A DNA stretch of 64,000 nt from Dirofilaria immitis (GCA_024305405.1 JAKNDB010000007.1:186001-250000); one strand, 5' to 3'; shown: positions 45,601 through 57,200, numbered from the stretch's first letter. The notes: generated by a model not told the origin, from the sequence alone. Made by a program: numbers and translations.

Positions 45601-48600
45601 TACAGAATATATTAATACTGTTTACAATTTGTCAGGACTAAAATTTCTTATAAAAGATAAAGATTGCAAGCCAACCTAATGGGGTTAAGTCAAGTTTATG
45701 ACTGGATTTCGAAACTAATGCTGAGAGAAATGAAGGAAAGAATGAGAAATTGAGTCATGTATATACTAGCGAAAATTTTAGGTAAGTTCAAATCATGCAA
45801 TTTCACAAATTTCAAGTATAAAAAAATAAAAGACGACAGCTAATGAGAAGCTATCATACAGTAATGATCAGGGATAATGCGTTAATTGCTTCAAAATTAG
45901 ATCTTAAGTTAAATAAATTCAACACAGATTACACCATAGAACTTCATAATAGCAATATAAAATCACTACATACTTTCAGTTTCCTTTTTTATCACTAACA
46001 TCCGTTTCATCGCCATTATTTTTCGTTTCAATTTCTCTTGAGGTGGTAAAAGCTTGCTCAATCCAAGCACTATAATAACGAACAACGTTTGGATGATTTA
46101 ATTTCGAAAACAGCTTCGCTTCGCGTATAACTTTTCGGTTGAATCGTTCATCCTTAGGGTCGAGAGGTATTCGTTTGATCGCATAATCATTACCATCCAG
46201 TTTATTTCTGTAAAAAGAAAGGAAAAAAAACCGAAAATAGGTATTTATGAATTTGCAGAAGTTCCTAATAATATTTGCTTAGAACTTTCAATATCCTTCG
46301 TGTGCTAAAATAGAATAAAAACGCAGTATCCTGGAATACATGATAAGGCGAAATGTTATGTATGTAGTATTCAAATTTCATTATTCTTTATCAAACTTTA
46401 TCAACACCATTGATGATTTGCACCATTGCCATCCAATTTATTCAGGACAATAACTAGGCATCCAAAATATCATTATGAACTAACAAGCATAAAAGGCAAC
46501 CGAAATTTAATCGTTTTTATTGATGGTTAATAAAATTCAGTAATCATGCGACTAACTTTAAAAATTATTCAAAACTGCATTCAAACTTACTTTGCCAACA
46601 TGACATCACCAAAACCGCCTTTTCCTAACATTTCGAGAAAAACAAATTCGTTTCGAACTCTACTATGTGCAATTTGCTGAAAGCCATCTTTTCCATCGTC
46701 AAATGTCGGGAACAATGTTTGGAGTAAATCATCTGCAAGCAGTCTGAACTGCTTATTTTCGCAGCTGATAAGTATGATATTTACGATATTTCTACATATT
46801 ATGTGTGATGTTTCTATACATTTGGCTTATAGTTAATGATAAAAACCTTGATGTAAAAATGGATGCTTCATTAAGGTTTCCAAAGTTTTTGTGTTCCTGC
46901 AAATTTCTACGAAGCTTTCAAGACTCCCGCAAAAATCTCTGTTATTTGCAACGGCCGAAAAAACTCTGAATTTGTCGAAAATGTTGCCCAATGAAATCAA
47001 GTCATGATTCAGCAACTTATCCATTGGAGGAGAGATACTTCCATTGATTATTTCGACACATTCCTCCATAATCCTACATTGGTCCAAAAGCAGTGACCTA
47101 AAATTGCAGAAAAGATAAGCAAATACCTCAAAAATGTACATTAAATTTTCCAAATGATCATATAATTTTCAATCTGGAGTTTTATAGACCAACAAAATCG
47201 CATTTCACTGCTATAAACTTTCTAAAATTTGCACCGTGACTGTATTCATTTGAAAAGTGGGACAAAAATGTACCTCAAATAATAATCAGACAAACGAAAA
47301 TTCCGTTTGCCAGTAATCCATATAGACGTCAAGTCAAGAGCAAAATGTCCCAGCTTTTTTCATGCAAGCATCGTAAACCGTCTAGAAGCTGGACAGCAAG
47401 GCGAACTAAGAGCGTCTGCAAATTAGAATTTTCAATTACAAATTTTTAATAATGGGAAAATGAACGATCCATTCATTGTTTTAAAACTTGACTCTAAAAA
47501 TATTAAATTATGAATTAATTACGGAAATTTTTAAATTAGCAATTAGAGAAAATTCAGAAAGGATATTTATTGTAAAGAAGAAAAAATGCAGTGAACTTTA
47601 CTGTAGCAATTTCATTGAGATCAAATAAATCACAAAGTGTGCCTACTTTATCGGTTTCGAAAATATCAACTTGAGATGATAAATTCCGGTCATTTCCATT
47701 GATATTTTGTCCAGTTACAATACTGCAACCAATTCAAGTCAAATAAAACTCAATCGAAAACTGTGGGATTTTTTCGTTAAAATGAATATAGGATGATTAA
47801 TTACGAGTATTACTTTCCCCACCGCTTAATTATCTTAAAAGATTACTCGCGCTGATTTAATTTCATAATAAATATTTCCAGAGATAGAAAAACACAAATA
47901 GATCTGAAACTTGCCAAACATTAACTTCTGAAGCCGTCAGTTTATTTTTCCGCACAGAAAGTATTTCATAATTGTATAATGTTTGCTCAATAACAGAAAC
48001 ATTTGAAATTTTTGTAATTTCCTTTCAAGTTCTTTGAAGTATGTAATAAAAGGTTTAAACGATGACAGAGGCGTTTTAGCCATTGCTGCAAATGTCCATT
48101 CCGTAATAAAAGTTCATGACCCTAGAAACAATAAATAACTATTCCGATCATAATGTACTAGTGAAAATACATTCCTATTATACCTTTAGATTCAAACTAA
48201 ATTGGTTTGCATTTTCGTTGGATGCACTCTACATCATACGTCCTACTTTTTAAAACATTTGAATTTTGATTAGGTCATATTCTCACATTCTTTCAATATG
48301 TTCTTGTTTGATTGCTACGAAACTATTTCTTTTACTCTTTAAATAGTTCCTGAATTACCGTGGCGCAATCCACAGCTGACCATTCTCGGCAAAATGGACT
48401 AATATCTGGCCGTCTCTTGAAATTATTTGTACTTTTGATCAACCGCCTCTGGACACCATCGATACACGAAAAGATTTCGCATGAACTATCATCAACTGGT
48501 GTTGTGGGTTCACTTTCTTCTGCCTTTCGCCACAACAATTTTTCTTCATGCATTTTTGGAATGTAACAATATCTTCGCGATCACGCTGCTCCGATTTTAC

Positions 48601-50064
48601 TCGCTGCCTCTGAAATATTGTTGATAACTGCTGTAATTCAAAATCAATAGAAAATATTAAGAATTTCAAAAATTCGGCATCTCTCAAGATTTAATAAGAA
48701 AAAAATCTTAAATCATGGATAATATCTAAGAATAAAACTACCAAAAATGAATAGAAAGAGAAAACGTCAATACCCTCCGTTCATGTTCCACTGCTGCATG
48801 CTGCTGTAACATGCCATCGAAAAAGATCCTTCCGGAGGTTTATTTCTTTCGTATAGAAATTCCTGAACTATCTGGCACAGTTCTAAGATAACTTCCTGAA
48901 ATTTTTCATTTATGAAAAGCTTTCTAATCAATAATAAATTTAAATATTATAGAATAAAAGAAAAATGATGAATGGATAAAATGAAATTCGTAATGATTAC
49001 TCACGCTTCCTTTCAATGATTTTGCTTTATTATTCAGTATCTGTTTCAGCTTGTCGACATCTTTCAATGAAATGCCTTTTACATTTTCTAACGCAAGGAA
49101 TGGTGTTCTACAAGTAATATCGAAAATTAACGAAAAATTGCTTAAGAAATAGATAACTGTTTATCTTCCTAATATAGAAATTCTTTCTTTTTTTAGCATT
49201 TTTAGGTCAAACATAAAATTTAACAAACCAAAATTTGAGTCAAAAACTATGCAAAATTTTATAGTTTCTATAAAATAATCAAGAAGAAATGTGTAGTGTA
49301 AAAGGGTAAGATGTTGAAACATACTCAGACAACGGATATGTTTTTGGACATTTTACATGAAGATCCAATGAAACATAGATTTCGTTGCTAGCAGTGCTAG
49401 CTGATCCAACAGGTTTTAGATGTAAATGACATTAAGTGGTTGCCATACCTTAAAGCAATTACGCCATTTTTATAACTCTTACGAAATAGTTTATATAAGT
49501 CCAAATACAGCTGCTTTAATCATTTCCTGATACAAGAAGAAGCAAACAAAATAAACAATTACTATATCTTCCCATTTATTATCATTTTAATCTTCAATAA
49601 TCGACTATATATAAACTACACATAAGCTACAGATAAGCGTATATACATATTTATTTAGAAATATTATAAGTTTATCAACCAGTCTATAAATTTTATCATC
49701 CATTTCCTACACAGAGTTATGCTTTAATTAGATAATACTAAATGAATAAATTCAACATAATAAATATTTACAAAAAGACCATTTTTTCACCAGGCAACAT
49801 GATTACTCAGTAGTTTAATAAATCTGGTTTAATAAAAGTGATGAAACAGACATAACCAGAAAAAACTTTTATAATTAATCTACGCTCAATCGAACCAATA
49901 ATTCAACAAACCTTCCAAGCATTTTGAGCAACATTAAGAAAATCTTCACCATATACAGATTCCAATACTATACGTTCGTCTTCTTGACGTTTTTTAGCTT
50001 CATCAAATATGCCGCCGATATCACCAACTGCACCACTTCCTCGTTTATGTTGTCGCTGCTTCAT
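38155..50064 (-). CDS. gcn-2: eIF2-alpha kinase GCN2, complete gene, 26 exons
   Basis: Senses uncharged tRNA and phosphorylates eIF2-alpha, slowing translation in amino-acid starvation. Exons: 49912-50064, 49325-49448, 49005-49107, 48774-48895, 48336-48630, 47915-48121, 47602-47722, 47274-47415, 46847-47097, 46591-46732, 45974-46207, 45228-45427, 44578-44871, 43859-44073, 43404-43529, 43201-43332, 42903-43025, 42343-42542, 41732-41834, 41073-41333, 40522-40752, 40164-40301, 39966-40094, 39447-39601, 38762-39061, 38155-38460. Corrected length is about 1600 residues, close to human GCN2 (1649). Order is RWD, pseudokinase, kinase, HisRS-like, C-terminal domain, ending YYRLIL like human YYRILF. 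The ATG at 50064 has an in-frame TAA seven codons upstream. Frame breaks of one base occur in about eight exons. Introns over 300 bases show only AT-rich sequence except the hairpin and cryptic exon at 41855-42123. Confidence 0.95.
39966..43025 (-). CDS. gcn-2: gcn-2 exons 17-23, histidyl-tRNA-synthetase-like domain
   Basis: Exon 17 starts MFCQTIRNGGRLHHW and contains PAVDYLYDRG. Exon 18 ends RFVDENGITVMLP. Exon 19 gives YDLRRAFARYCVRNGMNRLKRYG. Exon 20 gives HPVERVEFAIDAIGP. Exons 21-23 give a helical segment, then YCSGLMFQLRVLF, IFGAGGRYDTLL and CAVGCSLSLDIL. This follows human GCN2 (VMLPFDLRIPFARYVARN, AAGGRYDLLIPQ). In GCN2 the domain binds uncharged tRNA and is not a working synthetase. 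Exon 18 has a frame break near 42485-42500, between YLRNK and PFDVHS. A 71-base cryptic exon and a hairpin lie in the intron between exons 18 and 19. Confidence 0.92.
41855..42002. repeat. 148-base fold-back hairpin in gcn-2 intron 18
   Basis: Arms of about 59 bases (41855-41914 and 41944-42002) are nearly perfect complements, starting GTTAAGAAAGCC and including GATTCACGATAATGGTAGTT. They differ at one base near the outer end (A/G) and in the A/T run near the loop. The loop of about 30 bases contains the related direct repeats CATATAAGGTCAA and CATATAAAGTCAA. This is like a MITE or fold-back element. Transcription of gcn-2 would produce a long RNA hairpin. Confidence 0.8.
42053..42123 (-). 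other. Cryptic 71-base exon inside gcn-2 intron 18
   Basis: A TTCCAG acceptor and a GTAAGT donor bracket 71 bases that are open when entered from exon 18 (reads LYFPEAKHVKPKTVKPVELI). Its length is not a multiple of three, so inclusion shifts exon 19 into a stop. Direct joining of exons 18 and 19 gives the conserved VMLP|YDLRRAFARY. It may be an unproductive (poison) cassette exon or a chance match. Confidence 0.35.
43201..46732 (-). CDS. gcn-2: gcn-2 exons 10-16, eIF2-alpha kinase domain with acidic insert
   Basis: Exon 10 gives the P-loop LGKGGFGDVMLAK. Exon 11 gives YAIKRIPLD (catalytic Lys about 566) and NHPNVVRYYSAWIE. Exons 12-13 hold the Ser/Asp/Glu-rich kinase insert typical of eIF2-alpha kinases (SSDF|EVLFEDEGDNEDSN), then LFIQMEYCEKSTLRNLI and MIHRDIKP (about 790-797). 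Exon 14 gives MNILIDG, DFGLAT (812-817) and GTALYIAPELL. Exons 15-16 give LGIVLFEMFYRPL and KWMLEIEPDDRPS. All catalytic residues are present. Frame breaks: A run 45983-45988 region (end of exon 11, where minus one base restores phase) and T run 43456-43460 in exon 15. Confidence 0.95.
46847..48630 (-). CDS. gcn-2: gcn-2 exons 5-9, charged linker and pseudokinase
   Basis: Exon 5 carries a charged linker (FQRQRVKSEQRDRED, then MHEEKLLWRKAEESE in a shifted frame). Exons 6-9 match the degenerate kinase of GCN2: ITEWTFAAMAKTP, VDIFETDKVGTLCDLF, LAVQLLDGLRCLHEK, ITGKRNFRLSDYYLR and a C-terminal LMKHPFLHQ. There is no HRD or DFG, as expected. Frame breaks are at 48553-48557, the T/A run about 48109-48112, an A run in exon 6 near 48006-48013, and 47355-47360. 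The exon 6 donor is GC (GCAAGT), supported by phase. The acceptor of exon 5 could be 48630 or the in-frame TTTCAG 18 bases further. Confidence 0.85.
48774..50064 (-). CDS. gcn-2: gcn-2 exons 1-4, RWD domain (Gcn1-binding)
   Basis: The N terminus reads DERIVLESVYGEDF (residues about 29-42), the usual RWD opening. It is followed by EIYVSLDLHVKCPKTYPLSE with the YPL/YP turn of RWD domains, and ends with a helix (ILELCQIVQEFLYE). RWD of GCN2 binds GCN1 on stalled ribosomes in yeast and mammals. Exon 2 (49325-49448) has a frame break near 49425-49432 between WQPLNV and HLHLKPVGS. Exon 4 (48774-48895) has one at the A run 48820-48824, between NKPPEGSF and DGMLQQH. Confidence 0.9.
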
Positions 50065-50117
50065 CAATTTCACGATAGAATTTCTTTAACTTGACAATTT
50101 TGTCAACCGCTTCTTCT

Positions 50118-50132
50118 TATTAATCTGGAAAT
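50118..50132 (-). promoter_or_regulatory. Acceptor upstream of gcn-2 ATG
   Basis: Minus-strand GATTTCCAG followed by ATTAATAAG, 60 bases before the gcn-2 start. It fits a spliced-leader acceptor or a 5' UTR intron end. No competing ATG lies between it and the start codon. Confidence 0.5.
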
Positions 50133-51416
50133 CATAAGTTATAATGATTACAATCATGATATTACTAATAATCATGACAATAATCATAATTGGCTATTTA
50201 ACAAATCAATAAAGAGCACTGTCTCAATAACTTTCACTTTCTTCTTTGATGCTATGATCCAAGTAATGAGAACATCAAATTTGTAGTTTGCAACATTTAA
50301 CAAATTGCATAAGTACATTTTGTAATAGTAATCAAAAAAAAAAAAAAAAGAAAATATATGAAATACGACATCCATTCAAATTCGTATAAAAATTTTAATG
50401 ATACAGAAGAATTTTAAAAAAATGATCAAAAAAATGTGTAAAGGAAAATTAAAACAACTTTAGAAGCCTATAAAATTAAAATTCTATTTAAAAACTGTTA
50501 CCTTTGTTTTTGCTGAGAAACAATATACGACCATTATTTTTCAGCTTTCTATAAATTCGTTTAGGAAAATTCATTACCGATTTGCCAATCAGCTGCATCT
50601 GATCATTTTTGTCATTTTTTTCTAATATTCTATAAATTCAATAATGAAAATTTTCTATTACTAATATCTCGCAAATTTTATTCTCAGTCTCTTATTTAAC
50701 TAAAAAAAGCATTTCCATTGCACTATAATTTCACTTTTTATTTCAGCTAACCAACATGTCTCTGGAGAATTTTGCTAGAACTAGTTCAAATAAAAAGAGC
50801 CAAGAAAAATTTCTTCCATTCGCATCCAATATCTATCATATAGTTTAGACAATTTTTTCCATGACTAAAGTGCTTACCACAAAATGTTTTCAATCCCTAC
50901 TTAAAAAAAAAAACCATTGCGCTCAATTCTCTCGAACTGCGACATTTTCTATATTTATCTAACAAATTTTCGCCATCTCATCCTTTATGAATTTCTGTCC
51001 TAGAGTATTCTGAATTATACTGATAACATCAGATTAGTAAAAACCCGAAAACCCATAATGATACCAAATCAGCGATAATATCGTTTGCAAGATAGATATG
51101 ATAATTTACGCAATGTCCTAGTGTCTCATTATGCGATTCGCTATTTGGTTTGCTGTAGCAATTTAAGAAATGGTTTCATATGCGAGGTTTTGTCGAAGTG
51201 GACATAATTTTTTTTCTTTTTGAAATTTTCTCAGAATGTGTTAGGAAGAATTCGTTCTCTCGCATATTATCACTTTCTTTTGAGGAATACGATTTATTAA
51301 TTAAATTTCTATTTTTAGTTCCTAAATTTAAAAAATTATTACCGAAATTTCAATTCTGAATTGAATTTATTGCCAAAATTTTGAATTTTATTTCGATTTC
51401 TTAATCATATTATTTA
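50125..51416. promoter_or_regulatory. Head-to-head intergenic region, gcn-2 and TSC22-family gene
   Basis: About 1.3 kb separates the two divergent genes. No open frame with coding character was seen. It should hold both promoters. It contains a poly-A/T tract (50337-50350) and AT-rich sequence. I recognised no specific core-promoter motif. Confidence 0.5.
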
Positions 51417-51474
51417 GTCAATGAATAAGCAACGCGCTGATGGAACGACTCTTATAAGATCACTATGGGTGTAA
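51411..51474 (+). promoter_or_regulatory. Acceptor and overlapping upstream ORFs of TSC22-family gene
   Basis: A TATTTAG acceptor ends at 51417, 48 bases before the chosen ATG. Between them lie an ATG at 51421 (17 codons, stop 51472-51474, overlapping the main start in another frame) and an ATG at 51440 (5 codons, stop 51455-51457). The main ATG at 51465 was chosen because only that frame continues into the conserved RGRWKCWDY exon. If the acceptor is used for spliced-leader addition, the first upstream ATG would sit only three bases inside the exon. Confidence 0.5.
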
Positions 51475-54260
51475 CCACAACTGACAACGACGAACAAGCA
51501 GCAAGTGAAATGACAGCTGCAAAACCAAAAGAACGACAATTTCAGGTTTTTTTTTTTGGATTTTAAATAATTCAAATCATCTAACTTTTTGAAGACAACA
51601 ATACTGTGCTGCTTTTGTTACTCGAAACTTATTATTATTATGGGAAATTTAACTAGGTTCATTCAAAGTATTAAACTATTGATACTCTAAAATAAACTAA
51701 ATATATTTAGCGAGTGAAACGTATCTCTCAGTAAATCTAACACTTTCAACATATAAAATGAAATTCTTCTTACTCTATAGCAAATAAATATTACATGGTG
51801 TTATTAATGGTTATTAATAGTACTTATATTTGCTAAGTGGAAAAAAACTAGTTTCAAGTCAGTATTTCTTTATATATTTCAGGTCGTCCCTGTTCCCGGA
51901 ACTTTTACTCGTGGACGTTGGAAGTGTTGGGATTATAAAGATCAAACATCGGAAACGGATGCGGTTATCGATTTTACGGATAAATCCGAGAAACATTCAT
52001 TATGTAAATTATTAAAATTCATTTAGTTTAGATTTTATCGTTTTATTATTCAGCCTTTTTATATACTATAGTGATAAAACCATATTTCATTGTTAGAAGT
52101 TTTGAGAGGAAAAGAAACAGATCAGGAAGATTTTCTTTTAATAAATGCAACTTTTGTTCCAGTCATCTGAAAATTATTATGAAATGATTAGAGGAAAAAT
52201 ACCGTAAAATTAAAATTCCATTTGAAACCAGAAAAAAATAGAGTTCGATGAAATACATGGAAGAGTGCTAGCTCCATCTCGAAAATTTGTTTTTATTTTA
52301 ATTAGTTGAACTCATAATGAGAAGTGTATTCAATTCTAGTTTTAGCCACGTTGTACTGTACGTTGGCGATGAATATTTCAGTAATACCTATAACGTAGAT
52401 GGGGTTTTTGCTATAAGCCAAGCTTAAAAAAATAGTAGTTGTAAATTGGAACCACTTAGTCTTAATTTTGAATTTTAATATACCTTTGTACTTTTGTTTC
52501 CATTGCTATTTGCTTGATTAAGTATTGTATCGTTTGTTTAAATGAAGATGATAATTTCGAATTGCACTGAATTTCAGAGTGCTACAATAGAAATTTGAAG
52601 CTTAATACATCAACTTAGGCTGCTTGATATAATAATCTGACTTAAATAATCAATCTTTTATAGCAATCAATATTGGAGAAAATCCGGTCGGATGTCGGAC
52701 TTTCGTCTCTCACGGCCAACCAGATACAGTGAATCATACAAGTGAATTACATTTGATTCCAGCAACCGATACGAGTAATGCAGGTTTTGATTTTATCTTT
52801 TTCATATTACCATCTTAAATAAAAGTACGGTGGTCTTTTTACCTAAGAATTTTTAAAAATTTGATTTTTATTCTAAACGAGAATCGATAACTAGAAATTA
52901 AATTACGTTCAAGTGAAAATAAAATTAGCCAGTTAGTTCGATCTGATTCTGAAAGTATTACAAAGCATATTTTGGTAGTTTAAGCAGTTAAAAGCTAGTA
53001 GTGGTGTTTTTCAAAGAAACTAGGAAATTAATATCTATATTGTTATTTCCAGCAGTGTCACAAGCGATCGATGTATCAAATGGAGGAAAAGAATCCAGTA
53101 CAATCGTTGTTACATCGATTGCTCCTCCATCAGCAACTCCAGTACACGGTACTCCATCTTCGGCTAGTATTTCTCCTGTAATCAATAATGCAACTGTTAT
53201 TGAAACTAAGGTATCTATTTGCGCAATTTTTATTGGAATTGAAATATTTCAAGCTATTTTTTGTTACGAAAAAGCTATCAAAATTCTCCAAACATTTAGC
53301 AAATCGCTTTACTCACTGACTATTTAACTGCATGCAAACAGAGCAAATGGTCAAAATGGACGATTGAATGAAATTGTTCGGATAATTAACTTCGGTTAAA
53401 GGACGTAATATTGTTTCCTATCAATTTACTAACAGCTGGAAATATGTCTCAATGTTTGTAACAATTCGACTACTGTAAAATCAATGTTGCCTAATGCTAA
53501 TATACTAACTATAAATGACGTTTACCAATTTTTTCCTGCCGTTTAGCTGGTAATCAGCATGATTGTTCTGGTGTACGCTTTGTGTGTTTTTTTTGTTTTT
53601 GTTTTGTTTTAGTTTTTTTTTTTTTTCATTTCAGGGAAAACCACGGATCGTGAAAATTTATTATCACTGCAGTCTACAGTATCTGCACCTGTTCTTAATA
53701 TTGCAGGAGTGACATCAGCTCATACACATCAAATCTATCGAACAACTTCTGTCACGACTTCTTATTTACAACCACTATCGGTTCCTATCAATTTAATTAG
53801 TTTCTCCTTTCTTTTCCGAATTTATTGGTCGCGCAAATTTGGAATGGATTAATCTTATGACAGTGAAATTAATTTGTTGTTTTAGTATGCTGATTGAACA
53901 TAACGATGCTTATGTTCATTTTGTTTTTGTTTTCCTTAAGAAAAAACAAATCAGTTATGACTATTTTAAATCTCGCATAAGTGCGTTTACTTAAGATTTG
54001 TACGTAAACGTAGCATTTTTGATTATCCTAGCAACATATTCATTCTCTGATGTAATATATCGAAAAAATGCACCTGCATATTGCTAGTAAATCGAGCTGT
54101 GCTTCCTCATAGTTTCTTTACATTTATTTATGAACTGTAAAACAAACAGTTCATAATATTTTCAGGAACTTCCTGATTCAAATCTTACAGTGCAGTCAAC
54201 TTTTGCTCCCGAACCAGTTGCATCAAATGTACCGCCGATCGCAACTGAAACGGAAGATCC
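51465..54260 (+). CDS. TSC22/Bunched-family protein, long isoform, 5' part
   Basis: Six exons: 51465-51545, 51883-52003, 52664-52783, 53053-53210, 53635-53780, 54166-54260, giving about 240 residues before the window runs into a long intron. Residues 24-46 read RQFQVVPVPGTFTRGRWKCW then DYKD. This matches the conserved motif of long TSC22D/Bunched isoforms (RF-V--LD--F-RGRWTC-D in vertebrates). The remainder is Ser/Thr/Pro-rich and disordered-looking (SIAPPSATPVHGTPSSAS), also typical. The C-terminal TSC-box/leucine zipper that defines the family and mediates dimerisation was not found and must lie beyond 64000. In C. elegans the counterpart would be tsct-1. Exon 5 requires one extra base at its start (53635-53640) to restore phase. 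Long TSC22 isoforms act with Madm/NRBP in growth control; that is family knowledge. Confidence 0.8.
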
Positions 54261-57200
54261 GTAAGTTTTCTTTCTTTTCATGCTGGAAATTTTCAGCGCA
54301 TTGAATTTTCATAATTATATTATAAATATTTTTAAGTTTTTCAGTGAAAATTATTTTAATTTATTAGAAATGTTGGAATAATTTACGTGCGCATTTCTTG
54401 TCCTTCGTCAAATTTCTGTATTAAGTTACCGCTTTTCTTCATTAGTTTTTTAGAAATGTCTGAGATGAAAATATAAAATATTGAAAATTTAAATTGTTGA
54501 ATAACATCGCGGTCCTTTTGAGTTGTTGTTCTTTTGTAATTGATCATTTTTGATCATTTGATATTTATCCTCAATAAATAAAGATTAGTAAGAAGGCGAT
54601 TGTAAAGATGTCATCATCTCATCTGTAGTTTGTATCAGTAGCGTAGGAGCTTATCAGCTAGTTAATGCAATTCATTTTATTTCCTGTAGATCATCTTACG
54701 ATACGGTTAATATTTGAAGAATGGTATAGTCAGTTGCGAATTAACATGCTATCATACTCCAGTACTCTTTGAAGTTTTTTCTTTTTTTCCTCTTATCGAT
54801 TGCAGAATAATATTAACGAAAAGTAAGAATTCAATTTTGGTTTATCTGCAGAAAATATAATTTAAGATGAGAATTGTGTGGTTATGATGTTAAGGATTAA
54901 TTGAAAATGATTAGATACTTTGTTTCTCTTTTTATTTTTCTTTGTTTTTCCTTTCGTTTTTTTTAAGGAAGACAATTTTGCACTTATTTGAGTTCGTCAT
55001 CGATCTTCACTAGTTTTTCTGCTCATTATGTTTGTTTAAATTTTGTTCTCCAGATGTTTGAATGAAATGTTGTGTTATATCTGTAGACACTCTGGAGCTG
55101 CGTTTTCATTTTTTATATATGTGAAAATTGATGATACATTTTGAAATTTAGAATCAATGTAAATCAAAATTGCGCTTGTTTGGTTCGAAACTATTTAATA
55201 AGGTAGCAGTAATAGTAATAATCAGATGAAAGCATTATTCGTTTCACCTAGATGATGACAATAACGATGCATGATGAATAGTTGTTTGTTTTTCGAGTAG
55301 TACATCACTAATGATTAATTAGTTGATGTGGTAATTCAATCTGGAATTTATCGTTTTGTTTATCGGGATAACAGAGATAATATTACTTGCTAGTATTTTT
55401 CATGATTTCTATTAAAATTTTTTTGACCAACAGTTTAATGAGATGATAGTGAATAGATATGATTTGGATGAAATAGCCATTATTTTCATTACGATTTTGC
55501 TTAATACTAATAGGATTTCGATGTTATTATGACTGCAACAGTCTTGAGTTAATGTAAAAATGATGAAATCCTTTGATTAATTTCTCCAAAAACTGTCAAT
55601 AATTACGAAACATAGTGTTATCAGTGATAAATTACGCGTAACAAATATCTTTCAGTAGGATTTTCTACTTATAATAAGTTATCAGTGGTGAATACCTTAC
55701 ATTGGGACTCATGGAATCCGGTGTAATATATTAAATTTTCAGTCAGATTGTTCAGTGTTTTAAACTTGAATCATTTAAAATATTTCTTGAAATGACAAAA
55801 GAATATTTAAAAAATAATGAAGCAATTTGGCGGATTTTTCTTGCTTTGGAATTAAAAATTTCTGTAAAAATCTGTCTAAGTTTTAAATGTGAAAGAGTTT
55901 TTTTTGTGAATTCGTGCTGTTGAATGATGCGAGACATGAATGTTCCAAAAAAACTGAGTGCTACATTCTCAATAAAAATCTTGACCGAAGATGGATATTT
56001 TGCAAATATACAGTAAATATTACAAATACTACAAAATGTTTATTTCTTCCTGTTCTTCTATTTGTCACTATAACAGTATAACAACATTGTATGATGTTGA
56101 TTATTAGAAAAAGATAGAATGAATTGTTATCTTTCTCCGACTTCATAATAATTTTTGATTAATAGAAAGGATATTACTGCTGTATACTTCTGTTGAGATA
56201 CCGTACAATTATTAATTTCGACTAAAAAGTCATAGTATTTAATGTTGATATCTTTTCTGAAATTTTATCTTACATAAAATTCCGATTGATATGAATTGTA
56301 TTCTAGAAGTTGAAGAATCAGAATTTGTTCGAATATAGTAAATTAAAAACGACAGACCAAACTTTTTTACTTTCCAAATTCAAATTTATAAATCTTTTCA
56401 TATATTATAAAAATTATCATAAATAATGCCTAGTTTTTGACTATATGCCTCATTAAATCGAGTAAAATTATTGGATTTGCATTAAAATAAGACTAATTTA
56501 GAAAATGAATGGAAAATTATGAAATACTAAAAATCAACTCGTCTATTATTATACGTTAATCGAATCAATTGAATAATAAAAAATGAATAGGGCAGACAAT
56601 TATTAATTTATTATATATGATTTAGAAGACCAACTTTAAAAATGGACGTGGTTATAACGTTTGATGGTCGTGTTTTCTGATTATCGATTTTTGGCTGATA
56701 AAATTGGCCATTTCAATTACTTCTCTTCATAATTCGAATAAATTGACAACCACTAAAGACTCTCTGTTCTATTTCAAAATCATTTGAAAAATAAGAAGAA
56801 TCGTAGCTATTACTTTGATTGCTTGGCTTAACAGTCTTTGTTATTCATCATGTACAGTTTTGAGAATATCTTTAATTTATTTCTGTAATGATTTCACGGA
56901 TACGTTTTACAATAATAAGATTTATACCATTCATATGACTACCAACTATAATAAACTCATTCCTTTTTACTAAGTCATTCATGCCCTAACAATAATTTTT
57001 CATGCGCATGAAACTTTTTATTTTTATGATCATTATTTGGCAGTATTGATATATGCTAATTTTCAGTGTAATTTATATATGTGTATGGAATAGATTCTTA
57101 TTTCATTGTTAGATATATATTTTAAAAATATTAGTAATGAGACGAAATTTAATGCAACAAATGATTGGTTAGTATGAAAAATAGTCATGAAGTATCAAAA

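Noticed and set aside
47908..47910. GT donor (CAA|GTTTCA) for gcn-2 exon 6
   Set aside because: It leaves phase 0 and the next exon then stops after about 11 codons. The GC donor five bases earlier gives the correct phase and conserved continuation.
38222..48566. Plus-strand open frames at 38222, 39422, 44757, 45217, 45263 and 48360
   Set aside because: Each overlaps a supported gcn-2 exon on the opposite strand and has no recognisable motif of its own.
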